Source: Akkermansia muciniphila | GTDB lineage: Bacteria > Verrucomicrobiota > Verrucomicrobiia > Verrucomicrobiales > Akkermansiaceae | Assembly (NCBI GenBank): GCA_945874895.1 | Contig: CAMCIC010000002.1 | Location: 62,001 to 126,000, forward strand | Direction: 5' to 3' | DNA: 64,000 nt | Part shown: piece after piece, positions 52,672 to 63,131 of the stretch | How the letters are laid out: each line of letters begins with the position of its first letter | Position numbering within the stretch: the stretch's first letter is position 1 | Made by a program: the position numbers and the translations under genes | Notes under the pieces: generated by a model | What the model was told of the DNA's origin: nothing | Databases searched by the model: none | Seen by the model: the letters and a program-made list of their open reading frames with translations, nothing else

Positions 52672-54225
52672 ATGGCATTTGATCGTTTTTCGCAACAGCT
52701 GCTTCGTTACCCTGCCCTCGGCTTCTCACTCGATACATCACGCATGGACATGGCTCCGGATTTTATTGAGCTGATGAATCCGAAGATCGCCCGTGCATGG
52801 GCCGACATGGCAGCCTTAGAAAGTGGAGCCATTGCGAATCCCGATGAAGGCCGAATGGTAGGTCACTACTGGCTGCGCAACGCCGAGTTGGCCCCCACTC
52901 CAGAACTCCGTGCTCAAATCACCGAACCCCTTGCTGCGCTGAAACATTTTGCACAGCAAATCCACTCAGCGCAGATCGCAGCCCCCTCGGGGGAGGAATT
53001 CCGACGCATCCTGCTGATCGGCATCGGTGGCTCCGCCCTCGGCCCCCAATTGGTGGCGGAAGCCCTGGGCAGCAGCGCCCGCATGCCGATTTCCTTTTTC
53101 GACAACACGGACCCCGATGGCATGGACCGCGTGTTGGCGTCGATTGGGCAAAAAAATCTCTCTTCCACGCTGGTTCTGGTGATTTCCAAGTCCGGCGGCA
53201 CTCCTGAAACCCGCAATGGCATGATCGAAGCCAAGGCTGCTTATGACGCCGTGGGACTGGACTTCGGCCAACATGCGGTCGCCATTACGGGCAAAGGTTC
53301 CAAACTCGATCAGTATGCCACGGAACTCGGATTCCTCGCCCGTTTTCCGATGGAAGACTGGGTAGGCGGGCGCACCAGCGTGCTGTCTACGGTAGGTTTG
53401 GTGCCGGCCGCCCTTCAGGGGATCGATATCAATGCCATGCTTGCTGGCGCCGCCGCGATGGATGCCGAAACGCGTAAGCCAGATGTCTCAAAAAATGCGG
53501 CGATGCGCTTGGCCCTCGCGTGGTATCATGGCTGCAATGGCAAAGGCGAAAAAGACATGGTCGTTTTGCCTTACAAGGACTCGTTGTGCCTGATGTCGAA
53601 GTATCTACAACAGCTCGTCATGGAATCGTTAGGCAAGGAACACGACCTCGACGGCAATCAAGTGTTTCAGGGCATCGCCGTCTATGGCAACAAAGGCTCC
53701 ACCGACCAACATGCCTACGTGCAACAACTGCGTGATGGTGTGCCAAACTTTTTTGCCACATTCATCGAAGTTCGCAAAGGACGCGAGGGCGACACCATTG
53801 AAGTCGAGCCCGGCAACACCAGTGCCGATTATTTGCAAGGGTTCCTGCGCGGTACTCGCAGCGCGCTCTATCAATCCGGTCGCAAATCCATCACCATCTC
53901 ACTGCCGGAAGTATCGCCCTTCCAAGTCGGTCTGCTCATCGCTCTCTACGAGCGTGCCGTTTCCTTCTACGCCTCATTGGTCAACATAAACGCCTATCAT
54001 CAACCTGGTGTGGAGGCGGGCAAGAAGGCCGCGGCCACCTTCCTCAGCACCCTCAATGCCGTAAGAGCGAGCCTGACAGCAGCGCCCAAGTGCGCCATGG
54101 AGATTGCCGCGTCAATCGATGCGGATGCCGAGGATGTCTATCACTGCCTGACGCACCTCAGTGCCAACGGTCAGGCCCATTGCATTCACGGTTCCAATCC
54201 CTCAGAAGATCGATTTGGATTGTAA
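52672..54225 (+). CDS. pgi: Glucose-6-phosphate isomerase
   Basis: PGI interconverts glucose-6-phosphate and fructose-6-phosphate. The ATG at 52672 gives 517 residues beginning [11 protein letters not shown]; the 19 upstream codons from a GTG at 52615 are not family-like. [15 protein letters not shown] near 130, [32 protein letters not shown] near 245 and [14 protein letters not shown] near 345 with the active-site residues are clear. It is monocistronic; a hairpin terminator at 54317-54352 lies about 90 bases after the stop, chiefly serving the convergent gene. Confidence 0.96.
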   Translation: MAFDRFSQQLLRYPALGFSLDTSRMDMAPDFIELMNPKIARAWADMAALESGAIANPDEGRMVGHYWLRNAELAPTPELRAQITEPLAALKHFAQQIHSAQIAAPSGEEFRRILLIGIGGSALGPQLVAEALGSSARMPISFFDNTDPDGMDRVLASIGQKNLSSTLVLVISKSGGTPETRNGMIEAKAAYDAVGLDFGQHAVAITGKGSKLDQYATELGFLARFPMEDWVGGRTSVLSTVGLVPAALQGIDINAMLAGAAAMDAETRKPDVSKNAAMRLALAWYHGCNGKGEKDMVVLPYKDSLCLMSKYLQQLVMESLGKEHDLDGNQVFQGIAVYGNKGSTDQHAYVQQLRDGVPNFFATFIEVRKGREGDTIEVEPGNTSADYLQGFLRGTRSALYQSGRKSITISLPEVSPFQVGLLIALYERAVSFYASLVNINAYHQPGVEAGKKAAATFLSTLNAVRASLTAAPKCAMEIAASIDADAEDVYHCLTHLSANGQAHCIHGSNPSEDRFGL

Positions 54226-54316
54226 TCGTTGGATCCTACGGGCGCTGCGTTTCTGCCATTGAGATTCCTCAAAAAAACCGACGGAGTGGCTCGTAAAAAA
54301 ATCTGGTGACCCACTG

Positions 54317-54352
54317 AAAAAAAAGCCCGTTGGCGATGAACCAACGGGCTTT
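54317..54352 (-). terminator. Intrinsic terminator for the cytochrome fusion gene
   Basis: AAAGCCCGTTGG pairs with CCAACGGGCTTT around a 7-base loop. On the minus strand a run of eight T follows the stem, 21 bases after the stop of the fusion gene. On the plus strand only TTTG follows, giving pgi a weaker stop. Confidence 0.92.
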
Positions 54353-54372
54353 GCATATCAGGAATCTTGCGC

Positions 54373-57300
54373 TTACTTCATCGGGTGCTCCTTGAGCAAT
54401 TCGTCTACGGTGTAGAAGCTCTGGCGGGCCTTGGTGGCATCGCGGACTTTTTTGACCTGATCCGCTTGGATCGCAGGGCCTTTGTTGCCGAAGTTGTTCC
54501 GAACGTAGGTCAACACAGCAGCTACTTCATCGTCCTTCAGCATGCCGCCGAAGGGTGTCATCGGCACAGCGCCATCGTATTTTTTGCCATTCAGCTCAAA
54601 GGGCCCCATCAGACCATGCAGAGTCAGCTTGATCAATCGATCCGAATCCCCTGAAACCCATGGACTACTTGCCAATGGAGGGAAGGCAGGTGCCAGACCT
54701 TTGCCATCGGCTTGGTGGCAGGTAGCGCAATGAGCATCGCGATAATAAATCTCGTGACCTACCAGGAACTGCTTCTTCTCGGCATCGGACAAATGCGCTG
54801 GTGCAGGCGGCGCGGGGTGCTCGTCCACTTCTACCTCTGTCACTCCGGCGAGTCGATCGCTGGCGGTTTTCGCCGCGCCCTTGATCCAGTTATCCTGAGG
54901 CTGTGCCGAGGCGATGCTGACGACTTTTTTACCCGCTGCGTTATCCAACCAAGAGGCAGCTACGATGGCCTCGAGGCGCACGCGTCCTTCGGGATCGGTA
55001 GCGGCTTTTTCCAGTAGAGCGGCGTGATCGGGAATCGCGTGATAGTTGTAGCGAATGACCCGAACACCCGCCGCACGAGCACGGAAGTCCTTGGAGGCAA
55101 GCACCTGTTTCAATAAATCCTGGTCGACTTGATTCATCGCCCATGTCACGAAAAGCGCTTCAAGCACATGGTGTTCATAGCGGGCATCACTCTTATCGAG
55201 CTTGGCCACCCAGGCCTTGAGCGCGGGAAGCACCTTAGCCGCATCATGTCGACGGAGTTCGCAGCGAGTGCGATAGCGTGAGCGGTTTTCTGGCAATTTC
55301 AGGTTTTCCAATAGGGTAGCGATCGGAGCGCCAGCGATTTGTGCAGGCTTGACCAGAGGGCGCGATGGATAGGTGATGCGATAGACTCGACCGTGTATGT
55401 GGTCGCGCAGCGGGTCGCGGGCATTGTGCTGCATGTGACCAATCAGCACGTTGTGCCAGTCAATCACATACAAGGAACCATCGGGAGCAAATTCGAGATC
55501 GGCAGGACGGAAGTTTCCATCAGCAGATTTCAGCAGTTCATGACGGAAGCTGGTCTTATAACCGGTGCCATCGTCTTTGATCGCGTGTTGCTTGATCCCC
55601 AAAAAGCCGATGTTGTTGCAAAGGATGAGATCGCCCTGAACTTCATCGGGGAAGTGGCGGGAGGAAACCACCTCCAAGCCCGAGGTGGGACGTACTTTTT
55701 GACCTTCGGGAATCAGATCTGATGTAAGAGGAGTGGTGCGGCCGTAGTGCGGTTTGACCGAGGACGGCATCATCCAGTTCATGGTGGGTCCTGAGGTGTG
55801 GAGGAAAAAGTCCTGACCCCATTCATCAAACACAATCCCCCAAGGATTGGGAATGCTGACCTGAGCCGTGCGCTCGAGCATGCCACGCTGTGGACTGTAG
55901 CGCCAGAAGCCGCCATTTACGCCGCGCACGGCGCCGTAGGGAGTCTCCACGTTGCTGTGAAGGAAAACTCCTTCGCCCATCAGGAACGAACCAGATGGAT
56001 CGGCGGTGTAGGCACTGATCGCGTGGTGGGTATCGTGACTGTCAAATCCGCCCAAGACAATTTCACGAACGTCTGCTTTGTCGTCGCCATTGGTGTCGCG
56101 CAGTAGCATCAGGTTCGGCTCCTGCGAAACGTATACGCCCTCAGGGGCAAATTCGAAGCCAATGGGCAGATGCAATTTGTCCGCGAACACGATTTCTTTG
56201 TCGGCCTTGCCATCGTTGTTGGTATCTTCGTAAATCAGCAATTTGTCGTTCGGCAGAGCATCACCGGGGCGATAGTGCGGATAAATGGGCATCACAGCCA
56301 CCCACAAACGACCTTTGTTGTCGAAGGACAACTGCATGGGATTGGCGAGGTTGGGGAATTCTTTTTCTGAAGCAAACAACTGGACTTTGTAGCCATCGGG
56401 CACGGTCAACTTGCTCTCCGCATCCTTGCCGTAGAGGTATTCCGAGTTCCCGTTTTTACCGCCCGGGCGATAGTTGGTGGCCACTGGTGGCAGTGGGTGG
56501 GTTTTCGAGTCATCGACACTGAGTTGGGTCGTCTTACCAGAAGCTACCGCATGAATCAACTGGTCACGCAGCGCAGCCATTTCCCTCGTTTTTTTCACTT
56601 CATCCTGATAATTTTGCGGACCAAAAGGCGCGTAACGGCGACCGTGGGTATGAACACCGTTGAGAATGTTGTAATCATTTTGCCAGAACCAATCCTTCTG
56701 TTTCACGGCGGCATGAACTTTTTCTGGATCCGCTTTGGAAGCACGGGAAGCATGACCGTAGAGGCCGTTAGCCAACAAAACAGCAACTTGCTTGTAGCCC
56801 TCTTCGTCCGGAATGAAGCCATTGTTCGTGAAAGGGGTTTTCGCAGTGGCGTAATGCTCTTTGGTGGGAGTGAAGAGATCGATGAAGCTAAGATTGTGCT
56901 TTTTCGCCACGCGCTGCATGGCGGCACTGTAAAGAGCGAGATTAGCATTCTCTTTCTCTCCGTTCGGCAAATCACGCACTTTGCTGAGATTTTCGTAGGC
57001 GATCGGAGATACCAAAACCAATCGCGGTGCGGCCTTGCCATTGTAGGCCTTGCTCAGCGTGTGGGTGACAAATGCATTCAGCTCGGCTTCGTAGTTTTCT
57101 ACTCGATTGGGACCATCGAAGGATTCGTTGTATCCGAAAAAGGCGACGATCGTATCAGCTTCCAAGAAATGCAGCCACTGATCAGGCGTCGGGAAAAAAC
57201 CTTGTCCCGAGTGCACATTGAACTCCGGACGGAATTTTTCGGCACCGGGGAAAGCCCATTGGGACTTGCGACCTGGATGGGGACGAAACGCTGGCGTGTC

Positions 57301-58587
57301 ACCAGGGCGACCCATATTACGCAGCCACAAGGCCTTATCAGGGAAGCGCAAGTGCAGTTCGGTCTCGAGACGGCTGTAGTAGAGGTCGCGCTCGGCCAAT
57401 CCGTTACCGATCAATACGATGCGCTCACCTTTATCCGGAGCACTCACACCTTGTGGGCGAGCAGCGGTGGCAGTGGGAGGTTCTTCCGCGGGAGCATGAG
57501 TGGCATTAGGCGCCGTTTTTTTTGCTCCCGAGGCCGCTGGTGCGGTCGAGGAAGTAGCGGCCTTCGCCTGAGTGGATGGACTCTTGCCGAGGACGTAATC
57601 GGCAGGCTTCAGATTGCGTGTTTTAAAGAAATTGGCCTCTTTGATGAAACCGTAGTCCGAGGGTTGAAAGGGATCGACGTAGGCCAGATCCGATTTCGCT
57701 GGAGCTTTCATGCCCAGCAGATGATGCACCGTGTTCACCACCAGACGACGCAAGTCCTCATCGGCAAAATCGGTGGATGAGCCCATCGTGGTGCAAAATG
57801 CTTTGCCTTTGGTGGAGCCATTCGGCGCCGTGTATTCACGCAACCAGGCGATAGGCATCATTGGGTTATTTTTTGCACCATCGACATTTTTCGATTTGGG
57901 ATCGAGTGTCTCGGTTACGGCACCGCGAAGGAGAATCGTAGCGGCTTTTTGATCGAGATTGGCGATGCCGTATACATCGGTGGTCGCGAAAATTTCACCG
58001 ACACCCGCGAGAGCCGGATTCGAAGCATGAGCGGCTTCTACGACACTGCGCGTGCCCTCCTTCTTGTGAACGCCATGGTGGCTTACCCACTGTTCCCCCA
58101 GAATGTTGAGACCGAATTTGGCCCATGAAAAATCGCCCGTCTTGGCAGAACCGGTAAAGGCATGCGTCGCTGTGCGGAAGCCCATCACTGGCTTGCCGGC
58201 ATTCAGAAATTCGGCGAAATTCGCAAGCTGATTGTCGGGAAGTTGGCGGAATCGTGTGCCAATGATCATCAAGTCTGCCGACTTCAATGCCTCGGTGCCA
58301 GGAATGTTTTTCTGGTAATTCGAGTCGATGTAGCCTCCGTCCGGATTGATGGCAAAAAGCACCACACAATCGAAACCGTATTTCTGACTGAGGATTTTCG
58401 CCAGCATGGGACAGGACTCCTCGCTGCGATATTCCTCGTCACCGGAGACGAGCACAATTTTTTTGCCATTGGAGGTGCCAGCTTTCGCAGGCAGGACAAG
58501 CCACTCTTGAGCAGAGGCAATTCCAGCCGAGATGGCGAATAACGCCAAGCCCGTGCTCCATGATCTGAGGTTTCGAAGATACTTCAT
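54373..58587 (-). CDS. ThuA / SGNH / beta-propeller / HEAT / cytochrome c fusion protein (PVC-type)
   Basis: The ATG at 58587 gives 1404 residues with a signal peptide (ending near SAGIASAQ). In order: a ThuA-like domain (~43-315; KKIVLVSGDEEYRSEESCPML, FRTATHAF), an Ala/Pro/Thr linker (~345-390), an SGNH-hydrolase-like domain (~395-640; ADTIVAFFGYNESFDG, FIPDEEGYKQVA), a PVC-type beta-propeller (~729-1080; VQLFASEKEFPNLANPMQL, GRLWVAVMP, NGGFWRYSP, NPWGIVFDEWGQDFF), a HEAT-like helical part, and a C-terminal cytochrome c with CATCH near 1286 and likely axial Met in VPMTPFGGM. It is a periplasmic, probably electron-transferring, carbohydrate-linked protein; the substrate is unknown. Confidence 0.85.
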   Translation of the reverse strand: MKYLRNLRSWSTGLALFAISAGIASAQEWLVLPAKAGTSNGKKIVLVSGDEEYRSEESCPMLAKILSQKYGFDCVVLFAINPDGGYIDSNYQKNIPGTEALKSADLMIIGTRFRQLPDNQLANFAEFLNAGKPVMGFRTATHAFTGSAKTGDFSWAKFGLNILGEQWVSHHGVHKKEGTRSVVEAAHASNPALAGVGEIFATTDVYGIANLDQKAATILLRGAVTETLDPKSKNVDGAKNNPMMPIAWLREYTAPNGSTKGKAFCTTMGSSTDFADEDLRRLVVNTVHHLLGMKAPAKSDLAYVDPFQPSDYGFIKEANFFKTRNLKPADYVLGKSPSTQAKAATSSTAPAASGAKKTAPNATHAPAEEPPTATAARPQGVSAPDKGERIVLIGNGLAERDLYYSRLETELHLRFPDKALWLRNMGRPGDTPAFRPHPGRKSQWAFPGAEKFRPEFNVHSGQGFFPTPDQWLHFLEADTIVAFFGYNESFDGPNRVENYEAELNAFVTHTLSKAYNGKAAPRLVLVSPIAYENLSKVRDLPNGEKENANLALYSAAMQRVAKKHNLSFIDLFTPTKEHYATAKTPFTNNGFIPDEEGYKQVAVLLANGLYGHASRASKADPEKVHAAVKQKDWFWQNDYNILNGVHTHGRRYAPFGPQNYQDEVKKTREMAALRDQLIHAVASGKTTQLSVDDSKTHPLPPVATNYRPGGKNGNSEYLYGKDAESKLTVPDGYKVQLFASEKEFPNLANPMQLSFDNKGRLWVAVMPIYPHYRPGDALPNDKLLIYEDTNNDGKADKEIVFADKLHLPIGFEFAPEGVYVSQEPNLMLLRDTNGDDKADVREIVLGGFDSHDTHHAISAYTADPSGSFLMGEGVFLHSNVETPYGAVRGVNGGFWRYSPQRGMLERTAQVSIPNPWGIVFDEWGQDFFLHTSGPTMNWMMPSSVKPHYGRTTPLTSDLIPEGQKVRPTSGLEVVSSRHFPDEVQGDLILCNNIGFLGIKQHAIKDDGTGYKTSFRHELLKSADGNFRPADLEFAPDGSLYVIDWHNVLIGHMQHNARDPLRDHIHGRVYRITYPSRPLVKPAQIAGAPIATLLENLKLPENRSRYRTRCELRRHDAAKVLPALKAWVAKLDKSDARYEHHVLEALFVTWAMNQVDQDLLKQVLASKDFRARAAGVRVIRYNYHAIPDHAALLEKAATDPEGRVRLEAIVAASWLDNAAGKKVVSIASAQPQDNWIKGAAKTASDRLAGVTEVEVDEHPAPPAPAHLSDAEKKQFLVGHEIYYRDAHCATCHQADGKGLAPAFPPLASSPWVSGDSDRLIKLTLHGLMGPFELNGKKYDGAVPMTPFGGMLKDDEVAAVLTYVRNNFGNKGPAIQADQVKKVRDATKARQSFYTVDELLKEHPMK

Positions 58588-58727
58588 AAAGGGAACACAC
58601 ACTACGAACAAATCAGGTGAAATATTACGCAAGAATCAAAAAAATGAGTCAGCAAGATGATCTCACAGTTGCCAAAGTCCACATGCCCTGATCAATCACG
58701 TTTCGCAATGGCAGTCTTGGGACCTGA

Positions 58728-60422
58728 TCAGACCTTGAACAGCCCTCCGCGTTTCCCTGCGATCACGGCCGCGCCGATGATGGCAACCGAGAGGAACAAC
58801 ATGGCCCACACGCCCAATGCCGCAGCGAGTTGAACCCCATTCCCCAAAGTGCTTAGGAGGGTGTAAATCGCCTTAGTGATCGGATAGTGCTCCGTTTGCT
58901 GTGCCAATAGGAGACTGTCGCTCACTTCCAACATCGCAAAAGCGAATGCGAGAATCGCGCCAGCGGCAAGATTCGCACCAATCAAGGGCAGTGCGATCTT
59001 GCGCAGGGTGCGCTGCGGTGAGGCACCCAGCGACTTCGCCGCTTCCTCCAACACAGGATTGCTCTGCTGCAAGCCCGCAACGGCAGAACGAACGACGTAG
59101 GGCAATCGACGGAAAGCATAGGCTACGATCAACAACAAAGCGGGATTGCCATCGACACCGATCAAAAACGCAAAGGGCTTTCCTGGTTGCGATAGCGCCA
59201 AGTAACCGAAGGCCATCACTAGCCCCGGCACCGCCAACGGCAGCATCACCAACGAGTCGAGCAAGGCGCGACCGCGAATCTTGCTGCGCACCACTACCCA
59301 AGCGATCACCACCCCTAACAACAAATCAATGAGAGTCGCCATCGATGCATAAAAAAGGCTGTTTTGGATGGAAGGAACGACCAGTGAATGACCCAGCGCC
59401 TCATCGTAATGGCGCATCGTCAGAGCGCTGGGAAGGAGCGTCTGATACCAGTCGTCCGATACCGACAAAAAGATCACACCCAAGTGCGGCACGGAAGCGA
59501 GCAGGAATACACACAAAAAAATCGCCCCCACCAGCCATGAAGAAACACCGCGTAAGACCCGCTCGTTGTTGCGACCCTTCGGGCGTGGAGCCGTGCCCAA
59601 GGGGGAGCGCCCCAAAACCAACTTCGAGGCGGCAAACACGAGCGCCGAAATCACCAACATGATGGCGACGATTGCATAGGGCAAGGGATTGCCACCGAGG
59701 TCTTTGATGCCGTCATACACTTGCACTGGAGCCACGCGGGCGAAATCGAACACCAGCGGCACCCCCAACTCGGTGAAGGCCCAGATGAAAACGATGGACG
59801 AGCCGGCAAATACACCCGGCAGAGTGAGCGGAAAGGTGATTTTCCAAAAACGCCGCCAGGGCGGGCAACCGAGATTTTGCGCGGCCTGTTCCATGGTGGG
59901 ATCCAGATTCGATAAGGCCGCTGCGATGTTCATATAAAGAATCGGATAGAGATGCAGCGCATTCATCAACACAATGCCCGTGAACCTGCCGTTCGCCAGC
60001 CAGTCGTAAGGTCTCGATGCCTCCATCCACCCAAGATCAATGAGCAGCGCATTCCACGCACCATCCACGCCGAGCATTTCCTTCACGCCCACCGCGCCTA
60101 CAAAGGGTGGCAAAATGAGCGGCACCAGCACCAGCACACTCAGCCATTTTTTACCGATGAAATCATAACGATGCGAGAGCAGGGCCAGTGGGAAAGCGAG
60201 CATCAAGGTCACCGCTGTGCTGACGATGCCCAACGCAAATGCGTTCCAGAGCCCCTCCAGATAAACCGGATCGCGGAACACCGCTGCGATGTATGACATG
60301 GTGAATCCCCCACTCTTTTTCCAAAAGGCTTCACCCACAATCGTGCAGGCCGGATACACAAAAAACACGGCGAATAGAATGACCACCGTCACCATGATGC
60401 TCCAAGCGTAACCTTTTCTCAT
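58728..60422 (-). CDS. ABC importer permease, fused two-domain (FbpB-like)
   Basis: The 564 residues hold about twelve hydrophobic segments in two homologous halves. Each half carries the EAA motif: TMEQAAQNLGCPPWRRFWKI (near 178-197) and VLEEAAKSLGASPQRTLRKI (near 451-470). The two-in-one layout is that of the iron(III) FbpB / Fe-type permeases, also found in some thiamine or phosphonate importers. The ATG overlaps the stop of the binding-protein gene by 4 bases (ATGA). It forms one transcript after the ATPase and binding protein. Confidence 0.9.
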   Translation of the reverse strand: MRKGYAWSIMVTVVILFAVFFVYPACTIVGEAFWKKSGGFTMSYIAAVFRDPVYLEGLWNAFALGIVSTAVTLMLAFPLALLSHRYDFIGKKWLSVLVLVPLILPPFVGAVGVKEMLGVDGAWNALLIDLGWMEASRPYDWLANGRFTGIVLMNALHLYPILYMNIAAALSNLDPTMEQAAQNLGCPPWRRFWKITFPLTLPGVFAGSSIVFIWAFTELGVPLVFDFARVAPVQVYDGIKDLGGNPLPYAIVAIMLVISALVFAASKLVLGRSPLGTAPRPKGRNNERVLRGVSSWLVGAIFLCVFLLASVPHLGVIFLSVSDDWYQTLLPSALTMRHYDEALGHSLVVPSIQNSLFYASMATLIDLLLGVVIAWVVVRSKIRGRALLDSLVMLPLAVPGLVMAFGYLALSQPGKPFAFLIGVDGNPALLLIVAYAFRRLPYVVRSAVAGLQQSNPVLEEAAKSLGASPQRTLRKIALPLIGANLAAGAILAFAFAMLEVSDSLLLAQQTEHYPITKAIYTLLSTLGNGVQLAAALGVWAMLFLSVAIIGAAVIAGKRGGLFKV

Positions 60423-61915
60423 GGCGTTCCTCCTTTCTGCATCGACTCGCGGGCCATCGCCTCAGCCTTTTGATACTGCGCGCGAAAACGGGCACCCAGA
60501 GCAGAGGCCCGCTGCGCGGCTTCCAGAGCATCTGTAGAGCTAAGACCTGGGTCGCCCGTTTTCATCTTTTCGTAATCCAATCCCGACACATCAAAAAACA
60601 CTTTCATGGCCTCCTCAGGGAAATGCGCCTCGCCCAGAGCCTTCCATGCGCTCTTCATCTCTTCGTGCGAATCAATGCCCACAATCCTGACCAGCGAGCG
60701 GATCGTCCCGAAAGCCTTACCCGTGAGCTCGGGGCGATAGACAAAATTTCCCGTAGCCTCATACGGATGGATCTCGCCATCCGTAAAACGCGCGCGGTTT
60801 TCCGGTGTATAAATGTCACGACGCACAGGCATGCGGCGCAGCGCTTTGGATACGGGACCCTGTGGTGCGCCAGGCTTAGCATTCCAGAGAATCTGCCCTG
60901 CATCACTGATCACGAATTCCACAAAAGCCTGCGCCACTGATGGATTCGGACCACCGCGCAGCACGGCAATCGGGTCGCCACTCAAGGACGAACCTCCAAC
61001 CGGCGCCACCCAGCGCAAGCGCGAACTGCCATCCGGTCGCTTGAGTTCATCACTAAAAGATCGTCCGTAAAAATCGACACACATGCCTGCGACCGCATCC
61101 CCCTGCCCCACATCCTGTGGGATTTTGGATGCACTATCGGTAAAATAACGGGCATTCGCGCAGAGGCGCATGATGAGCTGCCAGCCCTTGGCCCAACCTT
61201 CCTGCAGCGCCATATCCTTGTTCTCCGTGGAAACCATGGCAGCCTGCATTTGTTGCTGAATGAGCAACTCAAAGGCCCTCGCTACCGAACCGCTCTTGCT
61301 GGGATCGGCCAAAGCCAGATCACCGGCGTAGCGCGGATCGCCCAAATCCTGCCAACTCTGTGGCACAGGCAATCCCAATCGGCGCAGAGCGTCCTCGTTG
61401 TAACAGATGCCGAATTGAGAGAGGCAGGCTGTCACCCAAGTGCGCTCGTCATTGTAATACTGCTCTCCCGAAAAATACTGACTCATCGCCTGTTCGCCGA
61501 ACCACTCGGGGTGCTTGTCAAAGACCTCCAAACGAACCAACCGTCCCGCTCCTTTTTTGGGTTTGTGCTGGGCCTTAAACTCGTAATCCCCACCTCCAAA
61601 AAACAAATCGATGCCCATCCCTTGGGCGCCGCGTGCCTCGGCGGCGGCATACCCAGAATCGAGCACTTTGCGGATCTCTGCCGTGCCGCCGGGTGTGCGC
61701 CAATCAACATACACCGTACGACCACTGCGGACTTTCCACCAGAGCGCGAAGGCTTCACCGAATTCATTACGGATGGATTCATTGTGCGGCGTGATGATCA
61801 CCAACCGGTCATCCGCCGCATCCGGCGCCGCCGTGGCAGACTCACGACGAAGCAGAACGGGCAACGCGACAATCGCGACCAGTAAGCCCAGGATGATGGA
61901 TATCCGTTTGATCAT
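60419..61915 (-). CDS. Extracellular solute-binding protein (FbpA-like, family 1)
   Basis: The ATG at 61915 gives 498 residues with an N-terminal hydrophobic segment (MIKRISIILGLLVAIVALPVLL). The solute-binding fold is visible: LVIITPHNESIRNEFGEAFALWW, TVYVDWRTPGGTAEIRKVL and DLALADPSKSGSVARAFELL near 205. FbpA proteins are about 340 residues; this one is longer, partly through a charged C-terminal segment (SALGARFRAQYQKAEAMARES). Metal or polyamine substrates are possible. It starts 7 bases after the ATPase gene. Confidence 0.85.
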   Translation of the reverse strand: MIKRISIILGLLVAIVALPVLLRRESATAAPDAADDRLVIITPHNESIRNEFGEAFALWWKVRSGRTVYVDWRTPGGTAEIRKVLDSGYAAAEARGAQGMGIDLFFGGGDYEFKAQHKPKKGAGRLVRLEVFDKHPEWFGEQAMSQYFSGEQYYNDERTWVTACLSQFGICYNEDALRRLGLPVPQSWQDLGDPRYAGDLALADPSKSGSVARAFELLIQQQMQAAMVSTENKDMALQEGWAKGWQLIMRLCANARYFTDSASKIPQDVGQGDAVAGMCVDFYGRSFSDELKRPDGSSRLRWVAPVGGSSLSGDPIAVLRGGPNPSVAQAFVEFVISDAGQILWNAKPGAPQGPVSKALRRMPVRRDIYTPENRARFTDGEIHPYEATGNFVYRPELTGKAFGTIRSLVRIVGIDSHEEMKSAWKALGEAHFPEEAMKVFFDVSGLDYEKMKTGDPGLSSTDALEAAQRASALGARFRAQYQKAEAMARESMQKGGTP

Positions 61916-61922
61916 GCGTCGA

Positions 61923-62975
61923 TTATCGTTCCAACAAAACCACATCCGCGGCATCAATGGCCAATGCCACCGGGTCCCCCAGTCCGTAGAGATGATGGGG
62001 ATTTTGCTCTACCACCTGCAAACGACCGATGGCGGTCTCCATCCCATATTGGATGCTCTGACCGAGATACACTTTTTCCACCACCGTAGCGGCCATAACG
62101 CCTCCCACCTCGATGCGCAGCGCCTCGGGGCGCATCGAGACTTTCACCTTTTCACCGTGACGCGGTTGCCAGGCGGGATTCGTGACGCGGGCTGACAAGA
62201 GATTTTCCCCCAGCCGGACAACAGTAGCGCCATCGATCGAATCCATGATACCGTCGCACAAATTCGTCTCACCAATGAATCCCGCGACATAGCTGGTGCG
62301 AGGATCGCGATAAACTTCCTCGGGCGTGCCGAGTTGCTCGATCACCCCGCGCGAGAGAATCGCCATGCGATCGGCCATGGCTAACGCCTCTTCCTGATCA
62401 TGCGTGACATAGATCGCCGTGAGTCCGAATTCTTTTACGATGCGTCGAATTTCACGACGCATCTCGATGCGGAGTTGGGCGTCGAGATTGGAGAGCGGTT
62501 CATCGAGCAAAAGGCATTTCGGACGGATCACCAGTGCCCGCGCCAGAGCCACACGCTGCTGCTGGCCGCCAGACATCGCATCGATCGAACGATCGCCGAA
62601 ACCCTCCAACTTCACCATGGCCAGCGCCTCGTCGACGCGGCGTTTGATCTCGTCCTTGGGCACCTTGCGCTCCTCCAGACCAAAAGAAATGTTTTTTGCC
62701 ACCGTAAGGTGCGGCCACAGCGCGTAGCTTTGAAACACCATCGCCGCCTCGCGTTTGTGAGGGGCAAGGGAAGTGACATTGCGATCACCGAAATGGATCG
62801 TGCCACTGGTAGGATTCTCCAGACCGGCGATGCAGCGCAGCAAGGTCGATTTCCCACAACCCGAGGCTCCCAGCAGGAAAAACAATTCCCCCGGAAGGAT
62901 TTCTAGAGTCACTCCATTCAGTGCCCGAGTTTCTCCAAAAGCCTTAACCAGATCTGTTGCGCGAATGGATTCCAT
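61923..62975 (-). CDS. ABC importer ATP-binding protein (FbpC/PotA-like)
   Basis: The 350 residues show Walker A GASGCGKST (36-44), Q-loop VFQSYALWPHLTV, signature AMSGGQQQRVALARAL, Walker B LLLDEPLSNLD and the H-loop VTHDQEEAL. A C-terminal TOBE-like domain follows (AGFIGETNLCDGIM and VSMRPEALRIEV). It is the first gene of the minus-strand importer unit ATPase, binding protein, permease. Substrate class: iron(III), polyamine or similar. Confidence 0.92.
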   Translation of the reverse strand: MESIRATDLVKAFGETRALNGVTLEILPGELFFLLGASGCGKSTLLRCIAGLENPTSGTIHFGDRNVTSLAPHKREAAMVFQSYALWPHLTVAKNISFGLEERKVPKDEIKRRVDEALAMVKLEGFGDRSIDAMSGGQQQRVALARALVIRPKCLLLDEPLSNLDAQLRIEMRREIRRIVKEFGLTAIYVTHDQEEALAMADRMAILSRGVIEQLGTPEEVYRDPRTSYVAGFIGETNLCDGIMDSIDGATVVRLGENLLSARVTNPAWQPRHGEKVKVSMRPEALRIEVGGVMAATVVEKVYLGQSIQYGMETAIGRLQVVEQNPHHLYGLGDPVALAIDAADVVLLER

Positions 62976-63131
62976 AATTGCAAGGTCAATCCACTACAGA
63001 ACGCCTCAGTTGGCAAGAAAACACGGAGGGAAAAGGAGCGCAGAATGCATTCCGCAACATCCTGTCTCGGATCACAATCGACCTTGTTTACCGATGATGG
63101 AACAACAGTTGCGTTCCGATCACGCGTGTCA

